From: Blastocatellia bacterium
GTDB lineage: Bacteria; Acidobacteriota; Blastocatellia; UBA7656; JADIYM01
Direction of reading: 5' to 3'
Assembly (NCBI GenBank): GCA_016705245.1
Contig: JADIYM010000008.1
Span: 186,001-250,000 of the forward strand
Length of the DNA stretch: 64,000 nucleotides
Of the stretch, positions 42,307 through 51,195 are shown in pieces (positions within the stretch are counted from its first letter, which is position 1; each line of letters starts with the position of its first letter). Below the pieces are notes generated by a model. The model was not told the origin of the DNA. It did no database searches and worked only from the letters and a program-made list of their open reading frames with translations. The translations under genes were made by a program, and so were the position numbers.

Positions 42307-45276
42307 GTGGGTCCGCCGTCACCGGGTGATCCGCTCGCACCGGTCATGCCTCCGATACCCGCGCCCATCTCGGTGGGCCGAGCCGCCGTTGATCTTGGCT
42401 CTCCACTTCTCAATCTCATCAGTGCAAGCGGCACCCGTCAGATGGGGGAGGCCGATGCCCGCCGGTTCCGATTCCGGCTGCGGCAGGCCAGTGACGGTCT
42501 GGAACTCACGGTCGTCGACCCGCGAACGACGCAGCCCGTGACGAACCTCCGACCGATACTTTCGGGACAGGCGGTCGTGCGGCCCGGAAGGTCACGCAGG
42601 CGTCGGAATCCGGTGCAGGCCGTTCCGGTCGAGGAGGTTCGGCTCCGCCGATCCGACGAGCTGCTTTTTCAGTTCGTCGTTCAGCACGGAACGGCCGACC
42701 CACGACGGAAGGTGTTCCGTCTGACGAATGAGGACGCCGCGACGCTGCTCCATCTGCTGAGCGCGTCGGGGGGCGTCTTCGACGACTGGACCGGCGAGCG
42801 AATCGTGTTCTCCGCTGAGCCAGCGCGACTGGTGCTCGACTCGGACATGACTCCTGAAGGCGGGCTCGTACTCCGGGCGACGTGGCGCTTGCCGAATTCG
42901 GAACGCGCGGTTGCGCTCGGTGACGTGCGACTGTTCGCTGGCGACGTATCGTGGCTCCGTGCGGGGTCGATGGTCTGCAGGGTGACTCCGCGCGCCTCGG
43001 CGCTCGCGGCACAACTCGGAATTACTGCCGAGCAGAAGATTGCGGGCGAAGACACGGCGCGGTTCCTCTTCGACGTGACTCCGGAACCGGCGCCGGGCAT
43101 CGAGATCCGCCTTTCTCCTTCGGCAGCGTCCGTCGAATTGAAGAAGGTGCAGCCGACCGTCGTTCTGACGCTTGCTCCTCGGCAGCTCGGCGCGCTCGAA
43201 GCCCGCCTCGGATTCGAATACGCGGAAGTCCGCGTGACGGCCGAAGGGCGCTACGTATGTGCCGGTGAGCGCCTATGGGTTGAACGCGACGCGTCAGCCG
43301 AGCTGCTGGCCCGACAACGACTGCTCGACTACGGCTTCTCGCCGACATACACAGCGAGCGATACGCTTGTGGCCCTCGGCGACGCGGCGCTCGACTTCGT
43401 CAGCTCGCACCTCAAGAGCCTCGGGGCGGAGTGGAAGGTATACGGAGCGGAGTCGCTCGCAGACTTCCGCGTCTCGCGAAAGAAGTTCGACCTGTCCATC
43501 AACGTCGATGCTACGAGCGGGATCGAGTGGTTCACGCTCGACATCACCGCGAAGGCCGGCGATCAGGTGCTCGACATCATAACGCTCCAGCGAGCGCTCG
43601 TTTCGGGCGAGCGGTACATGCAGCTGTCGGATGGCTCGCACGTCGAAATTCCCCGCGATCGCCTTGTAAAGCTATCGGAGGCGCTCAACACAGTTCAGGC
43701 GCGTCCCGATCCCGACGGGAAGTTTCGCGTCAACCTCTTCGAGGCAAATGAGCTCGCGGAGCGCCTCGGCGAGCAGGACGGTCTCAAGCCGACGGCTGGA
43801 TTCCGTCAGTTCATCAAGAAGCTGCAGGGTTTCGAAGGGGTCGGACGCAGCGAGCCTCCGAAGACACTCAAGGCGACACTCCGGCCGTATCAGCAGCGCG
43901 GGCTCGACTGGCTCTGGTTCCTGAACCGCTACTCGCTGTCCGGAGTCCTCGCCGACGACATGGGGCTTGGCAAGACCGTCCAGGCTCTGGCGCTCCTGCT
44001 GAAATCCAAGAAGCAGGACGGAAAGAAGCCGACGCTCGTCGTCGTGCCGGCTAGCGTCGTCGTGAACTGGCAGGAAGAGGCACAAAAGTTCGCGCCGTCG
44101 CTCAAGGTGCTGGATCTCACGGGACCGGGACGGCTCGAACGCTTCGAGAAGATCGCCGCCCACGACCTCGTTATCACGAACTATGCCCTGCTTCGGCGCG
44201 ATGTCGAGACGCTTGGTGAGATCGAGTTTCGCTACGTGATTCTCGACGAGGCCCAGAACATCAAGAATCCGGAATCGCAGACGGCACGCGCCAGCAAACG
44301 CCTGCGTGCCGATCATCGCCTCGCGCTGACGGGCACTCCGATCGAGAACCGGCTTTCCGAGTTGTGGTCGATATTCGACTTCCTGACGCCCGGGCTTCTC
44401 GGCTCGCTCCAGAGGTTCCGACAACACTACGAAGTGCCCATCGCGATGCGTGGCGATCGTGAAGCCGAGGCGAAGCTGCGGCGCCGTGTGTTTCCGTTCA
44501 TCCTGCGTCGAATGAAGAGCGAGGTTGCAGACGACCTGCCCGAGAAGATCGAGGCCGTCGTGCACTGCGAGCTGCTTCCCGAGCAGCGCGCGCTGTATCG
44601 CGACGTCCTCGCGCTCACCCGAAAGACCCTCTTCGATCAGATCGAAGAGAAGGGCATCGAGAAGAGTCACATTTCGATCCTGGCCGCACTGCTCAAGTTG
44701 CGGCAGGTGTGTTGCCACCCGAGACTCCTGAAGCTGCCCGTCGACGTAGAAAAGCTGGTGTCGGCAAAGATGGAGCTGTTGCAGGAGATGGTCCACGAGC
44801 TCGTGTCGGAAGGACACCGCGCGCTCATCTTCAGTCAGTTCACCGAAATGCTCGGCATCATGCGCGAGTGGCTCGACGAGGAGCAGATCGAATACGAGTA
44901 CCTCGACGGCTCGACGAAGGACCGGGCGGATCGAGTTCGACGATTCAACGAAGACCCGACGGTTCCGCTTTTCCTCATCAGCCTGAAGGCGGGAGGGACC
45001 GGCTTGAACCTAACTGGCGCGGACTACGTCATCCACTACGATCCGTGGTGGAATCCGGCCGTCGAGGATCAGGCCACCGACCGCGCCTATCGCATTGGCC
45101 AGACGCGGAACGTCTTCGCTTACAAGCTCATCGCGAAGGGAACGGTCGAGGACAAGCTCGTCGAGCTACAGGCACGCAAGCGTGAGCTCGTCGCCGGAGT
45201 GCTTGGCGCCGAGTCATCGCTCGGCAAGACTTTGACGCGGGCGGACCTCGAGGACCTCTTCTCGCTCGACGATTGA
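42307..45276 (+). CDS. SNF2-family DEAD/DEAH helicase (Swi2/Snf2 type), N-terminus uncertain
   Basis: A 989-residue ATPase from the first in-frame start. Walker A (LADDMGLGKTVQALALL, about 551), the DEAQ box (VILDEAQNIKN, about 647), LTGTPIENRLSELWSIFDFL, and motifs V-VI (KAGGTGLNLTGADYVIHYD, DQATDRAYRIGQ) are all present. The N-terminal half is a less conserved SNF2-associated region. GTG 42307 has no Shine-Dalgarno. Upstream, GTG 42137 overlaps the SWIM stop and opens an Arg-rich frame that would join after a one-base indel at about 42270-42307. SNF2 proteins remodel protein-DNA or RNA-polymerase complexes; the target is unknown. Confidence 0.9.
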   Translation: MGPPSPGDPLAPVMPPIPAPISVGRAAVDLGSPLLNLISASGTRQMGEADARRFRFRLRQASDGLELTVVDPRTTQPVTNLRPILSGQAVVRPGRSRRRRNPVQAVPVEEVRLRRSDELLFQFVVQHGTADPRRKVFRLTNEDAATLLHLLSASGGVFDDWTGERIVFSAEPARLVLDSDMTPEGGLVLRATWRLPNSERAVALGDVRLFAGDVSWLRAGSMVCRVTPRASALAAQLGITAEQKIAGEDTARFLFDVTPEPAPGIEIRLSPSAASVELKKVQPTVVLTLAPRQLGALEARLGFEYAEVRVTAEGRYVCAGERLWVERDASAELLARQRLLDYGFSPTYTASDTLVALGDAALDFVSSHLKSLGAEWKVYGAESLADFRVSRKKFDLSINVDATSGIEWFTLDITAKAGDQVLDIITLQRALVSGERYMQLSDGSHVEIPRDRLVKLSEALNTVQARPDPDGKFRVNLFEANELAERLGEQDGLKPTAGFRQFIKKLQGFEGVGRSEPPKTLKATLRPYQQRGLDWLWFLNRYSLSGVLADDMGLGKTVQALALLLKSKKQDGKKPTLVVVPASVVVNWQEEAQKFAPSLKVLDLTGPGRLERFEKIAAHDLVITNYALLRRDVETLGEIEFRYVILDEAQNIKNPESQTARASKRLRADHRLALTGTPIENRLSELWSIFDFLTPGLLGSLQRFRQHYEVPIAMRGDREAEAKLRRRVFPFILRRMKSEVADDLPEKIEAVVHCELLPEQRALYRDVLALTRKTLFDQIEEKGIEKSHISILAALLKLRQVCCHPRLLKLPVDVEKLVSAKMELLQEMVHELVSEGHRALIFSQFTEMLGIMREWLDEEQIEYEYLDGSTKDRADRVRRFNEDPTVPLFLISLKAGGTGLNLTGADYVIHYDPWWNPAVEDQATDRAYRIGQTRNVFAYKLIAKGTVEDKLVELQARKRELVAGVLGAESSLGKTLTRADLEDLFSLDD

Positions 45277-45352
45277 CAGTCGATCTTCGTGTCAGATCGA
45301 CGACCTGACGGCGTTATCGCCGCGATGCAACCTTTTGATGGAGGAATCCTGC

Positions 45353-46258
45353 ATGCGTCGAGCACTGGTCGTTGTTCTCGCGGCACTCGCGGTACTTTTC
45401 GAAGGCACTGGATCGGGATTGGCGGTGAGCGGTAAGGGACCACTTAGAACGCTCGTCGATGCGGAGCGGGGTTTCGCTCGCCGCGCCTCCGATGCCAGCA
45501 CGAGAGAAGCGTTCGCCGAGAATCTCGGACCAGGCGCCGTGGTCTTTCGACCTGGCGCGACCAATCATCACGAGTGGGCGAAGGCGCGTCCGGAGTGGGG
45601 AACGAAGGGCCTGTTGACGTGGGACCCGTCGTTCGGCCGAACATCCACGAGCGGAGACTTTGGCTACACGACTGGGCCGGCGCAGTTCCGCACGACTCGA
45701 GATCTCAAGGCTGAGCCGGTCTACTGGGGCTATTTCGTTTCGGTCTGGTCCCGCGAGGGTGGAGGACCGTGGCGCGTGCTGCTCGACATCGGCACCTCGA
45801 CACCTAAGCCGGACCAGCCGGTCGCTCGCTTCGAACCGATCCCGTCGATGGAGCGGCTTCCCGTCCCGGCGCTGGCGGACCGGCGCGCCGGGCTCGAGAA
45901 GCTCATTCGCGCCGAAGAGGCGCTCGGAGCCGCGGTCGTCGAGAAGGGGATCACGAAGGCATACCTCGAGGCGCTTGCCGAGAGCGGTCGTGTGCATCGG
46001 GACGAGCACGTTCCGATGATCGGACGCGAACCCGGCGTCTCGGTACTGGATTCGCGCCGGACAGCGGTGACGTGGAAAGTCGTCGAGGCAAAGGTCGCCT
46101 CGTCGGCGGATCTCGGGTATGCATATGGAACCGGAGAGGCAAAACGGTCCGATGGCACGGTAGAGAAGTTCTCGTTCCTGCGAATCTGGGAACCCGACCG
46201 CAAGCAGGTCTGGCGTATCGTTCTCGACGTCGAGAATCCGATTCCCGAAGAGAAATGA
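45353..46258 (+). CDS. Secreted protein with two NTF2-like (DUF4440/SnoaL-type) domains
   Basis: A signal peptide (about 1-24) then two related domains. The first (about 30-155; LVDAERGFARRASDASTREAF, GEFGYTTG-like GDFGYTTGPAQF) and the second (about 175-300; LIRAEEALGAAVVEKGI, ADLGYAYGTGEAKRSDG) both follow the NTF2-like pattern. Such domains are cone-shaped ligand pockets; without catalytic residues known here, function is open. GGAGG stands eight bases before ATG 45353, which is preferred over 45335. Confidence 0.7.
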   Translation: MRRALVVVLAALAVLFEGTGSGLAVSGKGPLRTLVDAERGFARRASDASTREAFAENLGPGAVVFRPGATNHHEWAKARPEWGTKGLLTWDPSFGRTSTSGDFGYTTGPAQFRTTRDLKAEPVYWGYFVSVWSREGGGPWRVLLDIGTSTPKPDQPVARFEPIPSMERLPVPALADRRAGLEKLIRAEEALGAAVVEKGITKAYLEALAESGRVHRDEHVPMIGREPGVSVLDSRRTAVTWKVVEAKVASSADLGYAYGTGEAKRSDGTVEKFSFLRIWEPDRKQVWRIVLDVENPIPEEK

Positions 46259-46284
46259 CCAGCACACGAGGAGAGAAGAACCCC

Positions 46285-46760
46285 ATGTCCGAAGACCGAT
46301 CGAATCTGATTGCGGCCATCGAGCAATTGCCCGCCGAGGCGGAGGCGGTGGTTGCCGGCCTTGACGATGTTGGGCTCGATACGCCGTATCGCGATGGCGG
46401 CTGGTCGCCGCGACAGGTCATCCACCACCTCGCCGACTCGCATGATGAATGCGTTCATCCGGATGAGACTCGTCGTGACGGAGGACAATCCGGCCATCAA
46501 ACCGTACGATCAGGACGCGTGGGCCTTGCTACCTGATTCCTTGACGATGCCGGTGGCGCCGTCCGCTTTCCTTACTCTCCGGCTTGCACGCCCGTTGGGT
46601 CGGGTTTCTCAGGTCGCTTCCGGACGATGCATTCTCGCGCACGGCCTTTCACCCCGAACACGGTGAATTGACACTCGACCGCCTCGTCGCCATCTACGGA
46701 AAGCATGGCAGGACGCACTGTCAACAGATTCGCGATCTACGCGATCGAATGGGCTGGTAG
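46285..46760 (+). pseudogene. DinB-superfamily protein broken by two +1 frameshifts
   Basis: The reading begins MSEDRSNLIAAIEQLPAEAE with a clear DinB-family segment YRDGGWSPRQVIHHLADSH. An extra g at 46444 shifts to the next frame (MNAFIRMRLVVTEDNPAIKP, WALLPDSLTM); dropping the g at 46565 moves to the third (LLSGLHARWVGFLRSLPDDA, then LTLDRLVAIYGKHGRTHCQQ to tag 46758-46760). The repaired protein is about 157 residues with the expected metal-binding His residues (HHLADSH, HGRTHCQQI). Two indels in 120 bases suggest either decay or poor consensus. Confidence 0.75.
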
Positions 46761-46766
46761 GTCGTG

Positions 46767-47543
46767 ATGGGCGAAAATCGAGATCCGCGCGAGCGTTTCT
46801 CGACGCGTGTCGAGAACTACGTCCGGTACCGTCCAGGATATCCGGCGGCGGCCGTCGACACGATCGTGGCAAGGAGCGGCGGGGCGGACGGACGCGTGGT
46901 CGCGGATGTGGGCAGCGGCACGGGCATCTTCTCGCGGCTGCTCCTGGATTGTGGATTCCGGGTATTCGGCGTCGAACCGAACGCCGAGATGCGCGAAGCT
47001 GCCGAGAAGTCGTTGTCGGACGAGCCCGGATTCACGAGCGTCGATGGTTCGGCCGAAGCGACGACGCTGGCGGATGGGTCGGTCGACGTCGTGACGGCCG
47101 CGCAGGCATTTCACTGGTTCGGCGGGGCCGCAACGCGCGCAGAATGGTTGCGCGTGCTCAAACCGGAAGGATTTGTCGCTCTCGTCTGGAACGTCCGCAA
47201 TGTGGCCGGATCCGAGTTCATGCGAGGCTACGAGGAGCTCCTGCGCGAGCTCGGCACGGATTACGCGGACGTGAGCCACGAAGGTGTCGATTCGGCCAGG
47301 CTCGAAGGTCTTTTTGGACACGCGCACTACGAGACTTCGACCTTCGCGAACGACCAGTCATTCGACCTGGACGGACTGATTGGGAGGCTGGAATCGGCCT
47401 CCTACGCGCCGGAGCGGGGACACCCGAACTACGAGCCGATGATGGAGCGCCTCGAGCGACTGTTCCACGAATCAGCCTCGGAGGGCCGGGTTCTGTTCGA
47501 GTACGAGACCAGGGTCTACACTGGAACGCTGTCGCAGCGGTAG
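46767..47543 (+). CDS. Class I SAM-dependent methyltransferase
   Basis: A 258-residue methyltransferase with the SAM motif VVADVGSGTGIFSRLLL, the acidic GVEPNAEMRE and the post-I DGSAEATTLADGSVDVVTAA. FSTRVENYVRYRPGYP at the N-terminus marks the UbiE/Tam-like small-molecule group. The FHWFGG segment is common in this group. Substrate unknown. A GTG one codon earlier (46764) is possible. Confidence 0.82.
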   Translation: MGENRDPRERFSTRVENYVRYRPGYPAAAVDTIVARSGGADGRVVADVGSGTGIFSRLLLDCGFRVFGVEPNAEMREAAEKSLSDEPGFTSVDGSAEATTLADGSVDVVTAAQAFHWFGGAATRAEWLRVLKPEGFVALVWNVRNVAGSEFMRGYEELLRELGTDYADVSHEGVDSARLEGLFGHAHYETSTFANDQSFDLDGLIGRLESASYAPERGHPNYEPMMERLERLFHESASEGRVLFEYETRVYTGTLSQR

Positions 47544-47549
47544 TCCGGA

Positions 47550-48080
47550 CTATGGGGCTGATTCGAGCGCCGCTCGGGCTCCGTCTCGAAGGTCGTTGGC
47601 CGCCTCGACGGCGCGCCGATGGAATGACTCGAACGCAGGACCGCTCGACCGCCCCTTGATCGTCACGAGGACGCCGATCTGTCGGTCCATTTCCGTCGAC
47701 GACGATTCGAGAGCCTTCCGGAGCTCCTTCGTCATTCCGGTCCGTTCGAACTCATCGTCGAGCTTGATCATCAACTCCTCGACGGCACGTCGATAGTCGT
47801 CGAGGAGCTCAATGATGGAGCCGGTCGGCAACGGGCCGTATTTCATGAATCTGGTGTCGCCAGTCGGTCCTGCCGGATCGGTGATAGCCACAAGCCGACG
47901 GTCCGCGATTCTCAGGAAGACCTGTGACCGATTGTCGATCAGTCGAATGTCGCGAACGAGATTCATCTCTCCCTCGGTCAGATACTCGCCCTTCCTCTGA
48001 GCAATCGCGTCGGGAGCGTTGCTCACCAGGACGGTGAGAATTGCAAACAACAGGACAGTGGAGCAGCGAATTCGCATCAC
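47550..48080 (-). CDS. Secreted protein of unknown function (176 aa)
   Basis: Signal peptide of about 27 residues (VLLFAILTVLVSNAPDAIAQ), then a helical domain with VRDIRLIDNRSQVFLRIADR and YRRAVEELMIKLDDEF. No family is recognised. GTG 48080 (or ATG 48077) overlaps the stop of the upstream membrane-protein gene, so it belongs to the three-gene TPR operon. Confidence 0.6.
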   Translation of the reverse strand: MMRIRCSTVLLFAILTVLVSNAPDAIAQRKGEYLTEGEMNLVRDIRLIDNRSQVFLRIADRRLVAITDPAGPTGDTRFMKYGPLPTGSIIELLDDYRRAVEELMIKLDDEFERTGMTKELRKALESSSTEMDRQIGVLVTIKGRSSGPAFESFHRRAVEAANDLRDGARAALESAP

Positions 48081-48682
48081 GGTTCCTTCGGCGACTCGAG
48101 GACCTCGGCGTCCAGCGCCGAGTTGAGCGCCCGAATGCGGATCGCTTCGACCGAGATCCAGACGGACTGGCCGGTGAGTGCATCGTCAGGTCGGAGGTCG
48201 TCGACGATGCTTCGAAGCACGAGTTTCTGTTTGGCCAGTCGACGCTCGAATCGCTTGTAGAGCTTGTCGCGAGGCGCAGCCTTGGTCTCAGGGGCGCGAA
48301 GTCGGCGTTCAGCGATTCGAAGGGTCGCGTCGTAGAGCAGGAGCGCATCGCGGACGGACTCCGAGCCGCGATCGAGCTCGACACCGAGTGCGGCAAGCCT
48401 CATGTCGCTGACGTCGAGCAGTTTGTCGAATCGCCCGCGGGGGTCGCGCACGGCTTCCACGAGCGAGCGTTCTCGCTCAGGCAATTTGGCGAGCAATTCA
48501 GCCTCAGTCATCTTCACGAAGGTTTCGGATGGCTGGGGAGGCACGGGCACGTCCGGAGGACCCTGCCGGGCATATGCGATCGTTATGCCGCCGAGCGCCG
48601 ACACCAGGCCGATCGCGATCGACAGAATGCATCGCGTCCATCGGGACGGACGACCTGACCAGACAGACTCGATTGGACTCAC
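48077..48682 (-). CDS. Membrane-anchored protein of unknown function (201 aa)
   Basis: GTG at 48682 is chosen: GGAGG precedes it by six bases and its GTGA overlaps the TPR gene stop. A TM helix lies at about 18-38 (CILSIAIGLVSALGGITIAY). The outer part has helical segments (EAELLAKLPERERSLVEAVR, DKLYKRFERRLAKQKLVLRS). Pro-rich linker after the TM. No family is recognised. The longer upstream frame overlaps the TPR gene antisense to nothing and is rejected. Confidence 0.6.
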   Translation of the reverse strand: MSPIESVWSGRPSRWTRCILSIAIGLVSALGGITIAYARQGPPDVPVPPQPSETFVKMTEAELLAKLPERERSLVEAVRDPRGRFDKLLDVSDMRLAALGVELDRGSESVRDALLLYDATLRIAERRLRAPETKAAPRDKLYKRFERRLAKQKLVLRSIVDDLRPDDALTGQSVWISVEAIRIRALNSALDAEVLESPKEP

Positions 48683-50166
48683 AATCCGCCTCCCGACGAC
48701 GCACGCTTGCCGTCCTTCGCGCATCCCCGATCGACCTGGCGCCTGAGCCCCGGAAGCCTCAGGTTGACCTCGTCGATGCGCGACCGATCCGTGGAAGGAT
48801 CCGCAAGACTCAGGAATCGCTCGAATGCCGTGAGCGCTGCGCGACAATCCCCGGTCCGGTCGAGACTTGCGCCAAGGTAGAACTGCACGTATGCCGCATT
48901 CGGATCCCGCTCCGCGAGCCAGGCGAACTCACGCGCCGCATCGGCGAACTTTGATTCTGCATATAAGGCCGCCGCAAGTCCGGCATGACCCTCGCGCCGA
49001 TCCGGCTGACGTGCCACAACGAGTCCCAGGTGTTCGATCGAATCCGAGTACTTCTTCGCGCGAACGAGCGCCGTGCCGAGCTTGACCCGTACATCGACGT
49101 TGTCGGGAGCGAGTCTCGCGGCCCACACGTAGTACCGGGCCGCATCGAGCGGGCTGGTCTCGGCGAACACATCGCCTGCTGCCTCGTGTGCCGTCGGATC
49201 GTTTGGCGCGAGCGCGACGATGGCATCGGCCTGGGTCTTCGCCTCGTCGGGTTTGCCCGCACGGGCAAGCGCTTCGGCCAGGTCCTGGAGAAAGCGGCGA
49301 TTCGTCGGCTCGCCGCGGACGCGTTCACGAAGAGCGGCGAGCACGCGTTCCGGATCGTTGTTCCTGGCGGCGAGGTCCGCGAGTTCGGCAGAGAGCTCGG
49401 CGGACGGTCGAATGGAATTTGCCATCGTGAGATCCGCGACCGCCCCAGCGAGATCGCCTGCCCCCTGACGGATGCGAGCACGACCAACGAGAGCATCGAC
49501 GTGGCGACCATCGGCCGAGATGGCGAGGTCGAAGGCTCGCGCTGCGTCTGCCGGACGATTGAGCTTCAGGTACACCTCGGCGTGTAGCGTGTGCGTGTCC
49601 GCCGTGGCGGCGTTCTGGCGCTCGATCATGCTCAATTCCCGGTCAGCCTCCGCGAACGAACCCGTTCTCCAGAGTGCAACGGCGAAGTTGGCGCGCGCTT
49701 GCACGAGCTCTGCATCAATCTCGAACGCCTTGCTGTATTCGGCGATGGCCTCGGTCGAGCGGTCGAGCGCGAGAAGCGCATCGGCCAGCGCAGCGTGGGC
49801 AGCGGCGAACTCCTGTTCGATTTCCACGGCGCGGCGCAGCGACTTTTCGGCCTCGATCGGTTTGCCAAGCTGGAGGAGCGCGACGCCCTTCTGATAATGC
49901 GCTCCCCACAGCTCCGTATCGAGCTCGATGGCCTTGTCGTAGAGCGCAATCGCATCGGTCACGCGACCTTGCTGATGCGCCCGCTGACCTTCTTCGAAGG
50001 CATCCAGGCCGCGAGTGTCGATCTGAGGAGCCGGAGGCTTCTGGGCCTGGAACACCCGTCCATCCGTCGTGTTAACGGACATGAGAATGCTCGTCACGAG
50101 AACTACCAGGACGGCTAGCGAGCGATTTCGGCCCATGGAACGAAGGACTCCCGGAAACGGCGGCAT
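48679..50166 (-). CDS. Secreted or anchored TPR protein (495 aa)
   Basis: An N-terminal hydrophobic segment (LAVLVVLVTSILMSV, about 15-30) is followed by about ten tetratricopeptide repeats, for example FEEGQRAHQQGRVTDAIALY, YQKGVALLQLGKPIEAEKSL and FAVALWRTGSFAEADRELSM. TPRs build scaffolds for complexes. It is first of three coupled genes (TPR, membrane-anchored, secreted). The start is ATG 50166 or ATG 50136 (MGRNRSLAV); the latter gives a more typical signal sequence. Confidence 0.8.
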   Translation of the reverse strand: MPPFPGVLRSMGRNRSLAVLVVLVTSILMSVNTTDGRVFQAQKPPAPQIDTRGLDAFEEGQRAHQQGRVTDAIALYDKAIELDTELWGAHYQKGVALLQLGKPIEAEKSLRRAVEIEQEFAAAHAALADALLALDRSTEAIAEYSKAFEIDAELVQARANFAVALWRTGSFAEADRELSMIERQNAATADTHTLHAEVYLKLNRPADAARAFDLAISADGRHVDALVGRARIRQGAGDLAGAVADLTMANSIRPSAELSAELADLAARNNDPERVLAALRERVRGEPTNRRFLQDLAEALARAGKPDEAKTQADAIVALAPNDPTAHEAAGDVFAETSPLDAARYYVWAARLAPDNVDVRVKLGTALVRAKKYSDSIEHLGLVVARQPDRREGHAGLAAALYAESKFADAAREFAWLAERDPNAAYVQFYLGASLDRTGDCRAALTAFERFLSLADPSTDRSRIDEVNLRLPGLRRQVDRGCAKDGKRASSGGGL

Positions 50167-50224
50167 GCTACCACACGGGGCGGATGCTGAAGTTGGACGG
50201 GAAGTTCGCTATTCTCAGCGCGAG

Positions 50225-51058
50225 ATGAGCACTCTGCACAACGTCGACCCGATCCCGGCAGTGGACACTGCGCGCACAAGTGAGCTGGCTGTCCGGTTGG
50301 AGAACTCGTTCGCCAGCGTGGGGTCGGTCGTGGTCGCACTCTCCGGAGGGGTGGACAGTGCACTCGTCGCAGTTGTAGCGGCCAGAACGCTTGGATCACG
50401 CTCGCTCGCCGTGACCGGGGTGAGCCCGAGCTATCCGGATTTCCAACGCGGCATGGTCGATGCCGTGGTCGAGCGATTCGGGCTCGCGCACATCTGGGTC
50501 GATACGCGGGAAATCGAGAATGCGCGTTACGTCGAAAATGCTCAGAACCGCTGCTACTTCTGCAAGGACGAGCTCTACTCTCGACTCTCGGCGCTCGCCC
50601 TGGCGCGTGGCTTCAATTCGGTCGTCGATGGCACGAACGCTGACGACATCTCGGATCATCGGCCCGGCAGAGTCGCGGCGTCCGAGCACGGGGTGCGAAG
50701 TCCCCTGATCGAATGCGGGTTCGGCAAGCGCGACGTGCGTGCCCTGGCCCGTGTCCTCGACGTGCCGGTCTGGGATGCGCCCGCGTCGGCGTGTCTCGCA
50801 TCGCGCATCCCCCACGGCACCCCGGTCACGATCGCCCGACTCGACCGCGTCGAACGCTCTGAGGCGGCGTTGCGCCGGCTCGGGTTCAGACAGGTGCGGG
50901 TCCGGCATCACGAAGACGTCGCTCGAATCGAGCTAGCGACGGACGAAATGTCGAAGGCCGAAGATCCGGATACCCTCCGATGCATGACGGAGGCAGTCCT
51001 TGCGACCGGATTCGCCAGGGTCGTGATCGACCCTAACGGATACCGGAGCCGCGAATAG
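50225..51058 (+). CDS. larE: ATP-dependent sacrificial sulfur transferase LarE
   Basis: LarE donates sulfur to the pyridinium precursor of the nickel-pincer cofactor of lactate racemase. ATG 50225 gives a 277-residue protein. The PP-loop SGGVDSAL (about 40-47), CYFCKDELYSRL, DGTNADD and the family segment PASACLASRIPHGTP are present; Cys190 in ACLASR aligns with the sacrificial cysteine. larB, larC and larA are not in the window, so its client is unknown; orphan LarE proteins may serve other sulfur chemistry. Divergent from the TPR operon, 58 bases apart. Confidence 0.88.
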   Translation: MSTLHNVDPIPAVDTARTSELAVRLENSFASVGSVVVALSGGVDSALVAVVAARTLGSRSLAVTGVSPSYPDFQRGMVDAVVERFGLAHIWVDTREIENARYVENAQNRCYFCKDELYSRLSALALARGFNSVVDGTNADDISDHRPGRVAASEHGVRSPLIECGFGKRDVRALARVLDVPVWDAPASACLASRIPHGTPVTIARLDRVERSEAALRRLGFRQVRVRHHEDVARIELATDEMSKAEDPDTLRCMTEAVLATGFARVVIDPNGYRSRE

Positions 51059-51109
51059 ACTGGCTTCGAGGGTCCTTCCACCGATTCGCGGCGTGTCGAG
51101 AGCATTTCC

Positions 51110-51138
51110 CTGACACTTGACGACCGTGTGTATATAAT
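51110..51138 (+). promoter_or_regulatory. Sigma-70-type promoter of gdhA
   Basis: CTGACA at 51110-51115, a 17-base spacer and a perfect TATAAT at 51133-51138. A start near 51145 leaves about 50 bases of leader before ATG 51196. Confidence 0.75.
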
Positions 51139-51195
51139 GCCGCCCTTCCACGGGGGATACCCCGCTACCACTGCCTCGCAGGAGAACACGAATCG

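Noticed and set aside
51117..51138. TTGACG at 51117 as -35 box for gdhA
   Set aside because: It is only ten bases from TATAAT. The CTGACA seven bases earlier gives the correct 17-base spacing.
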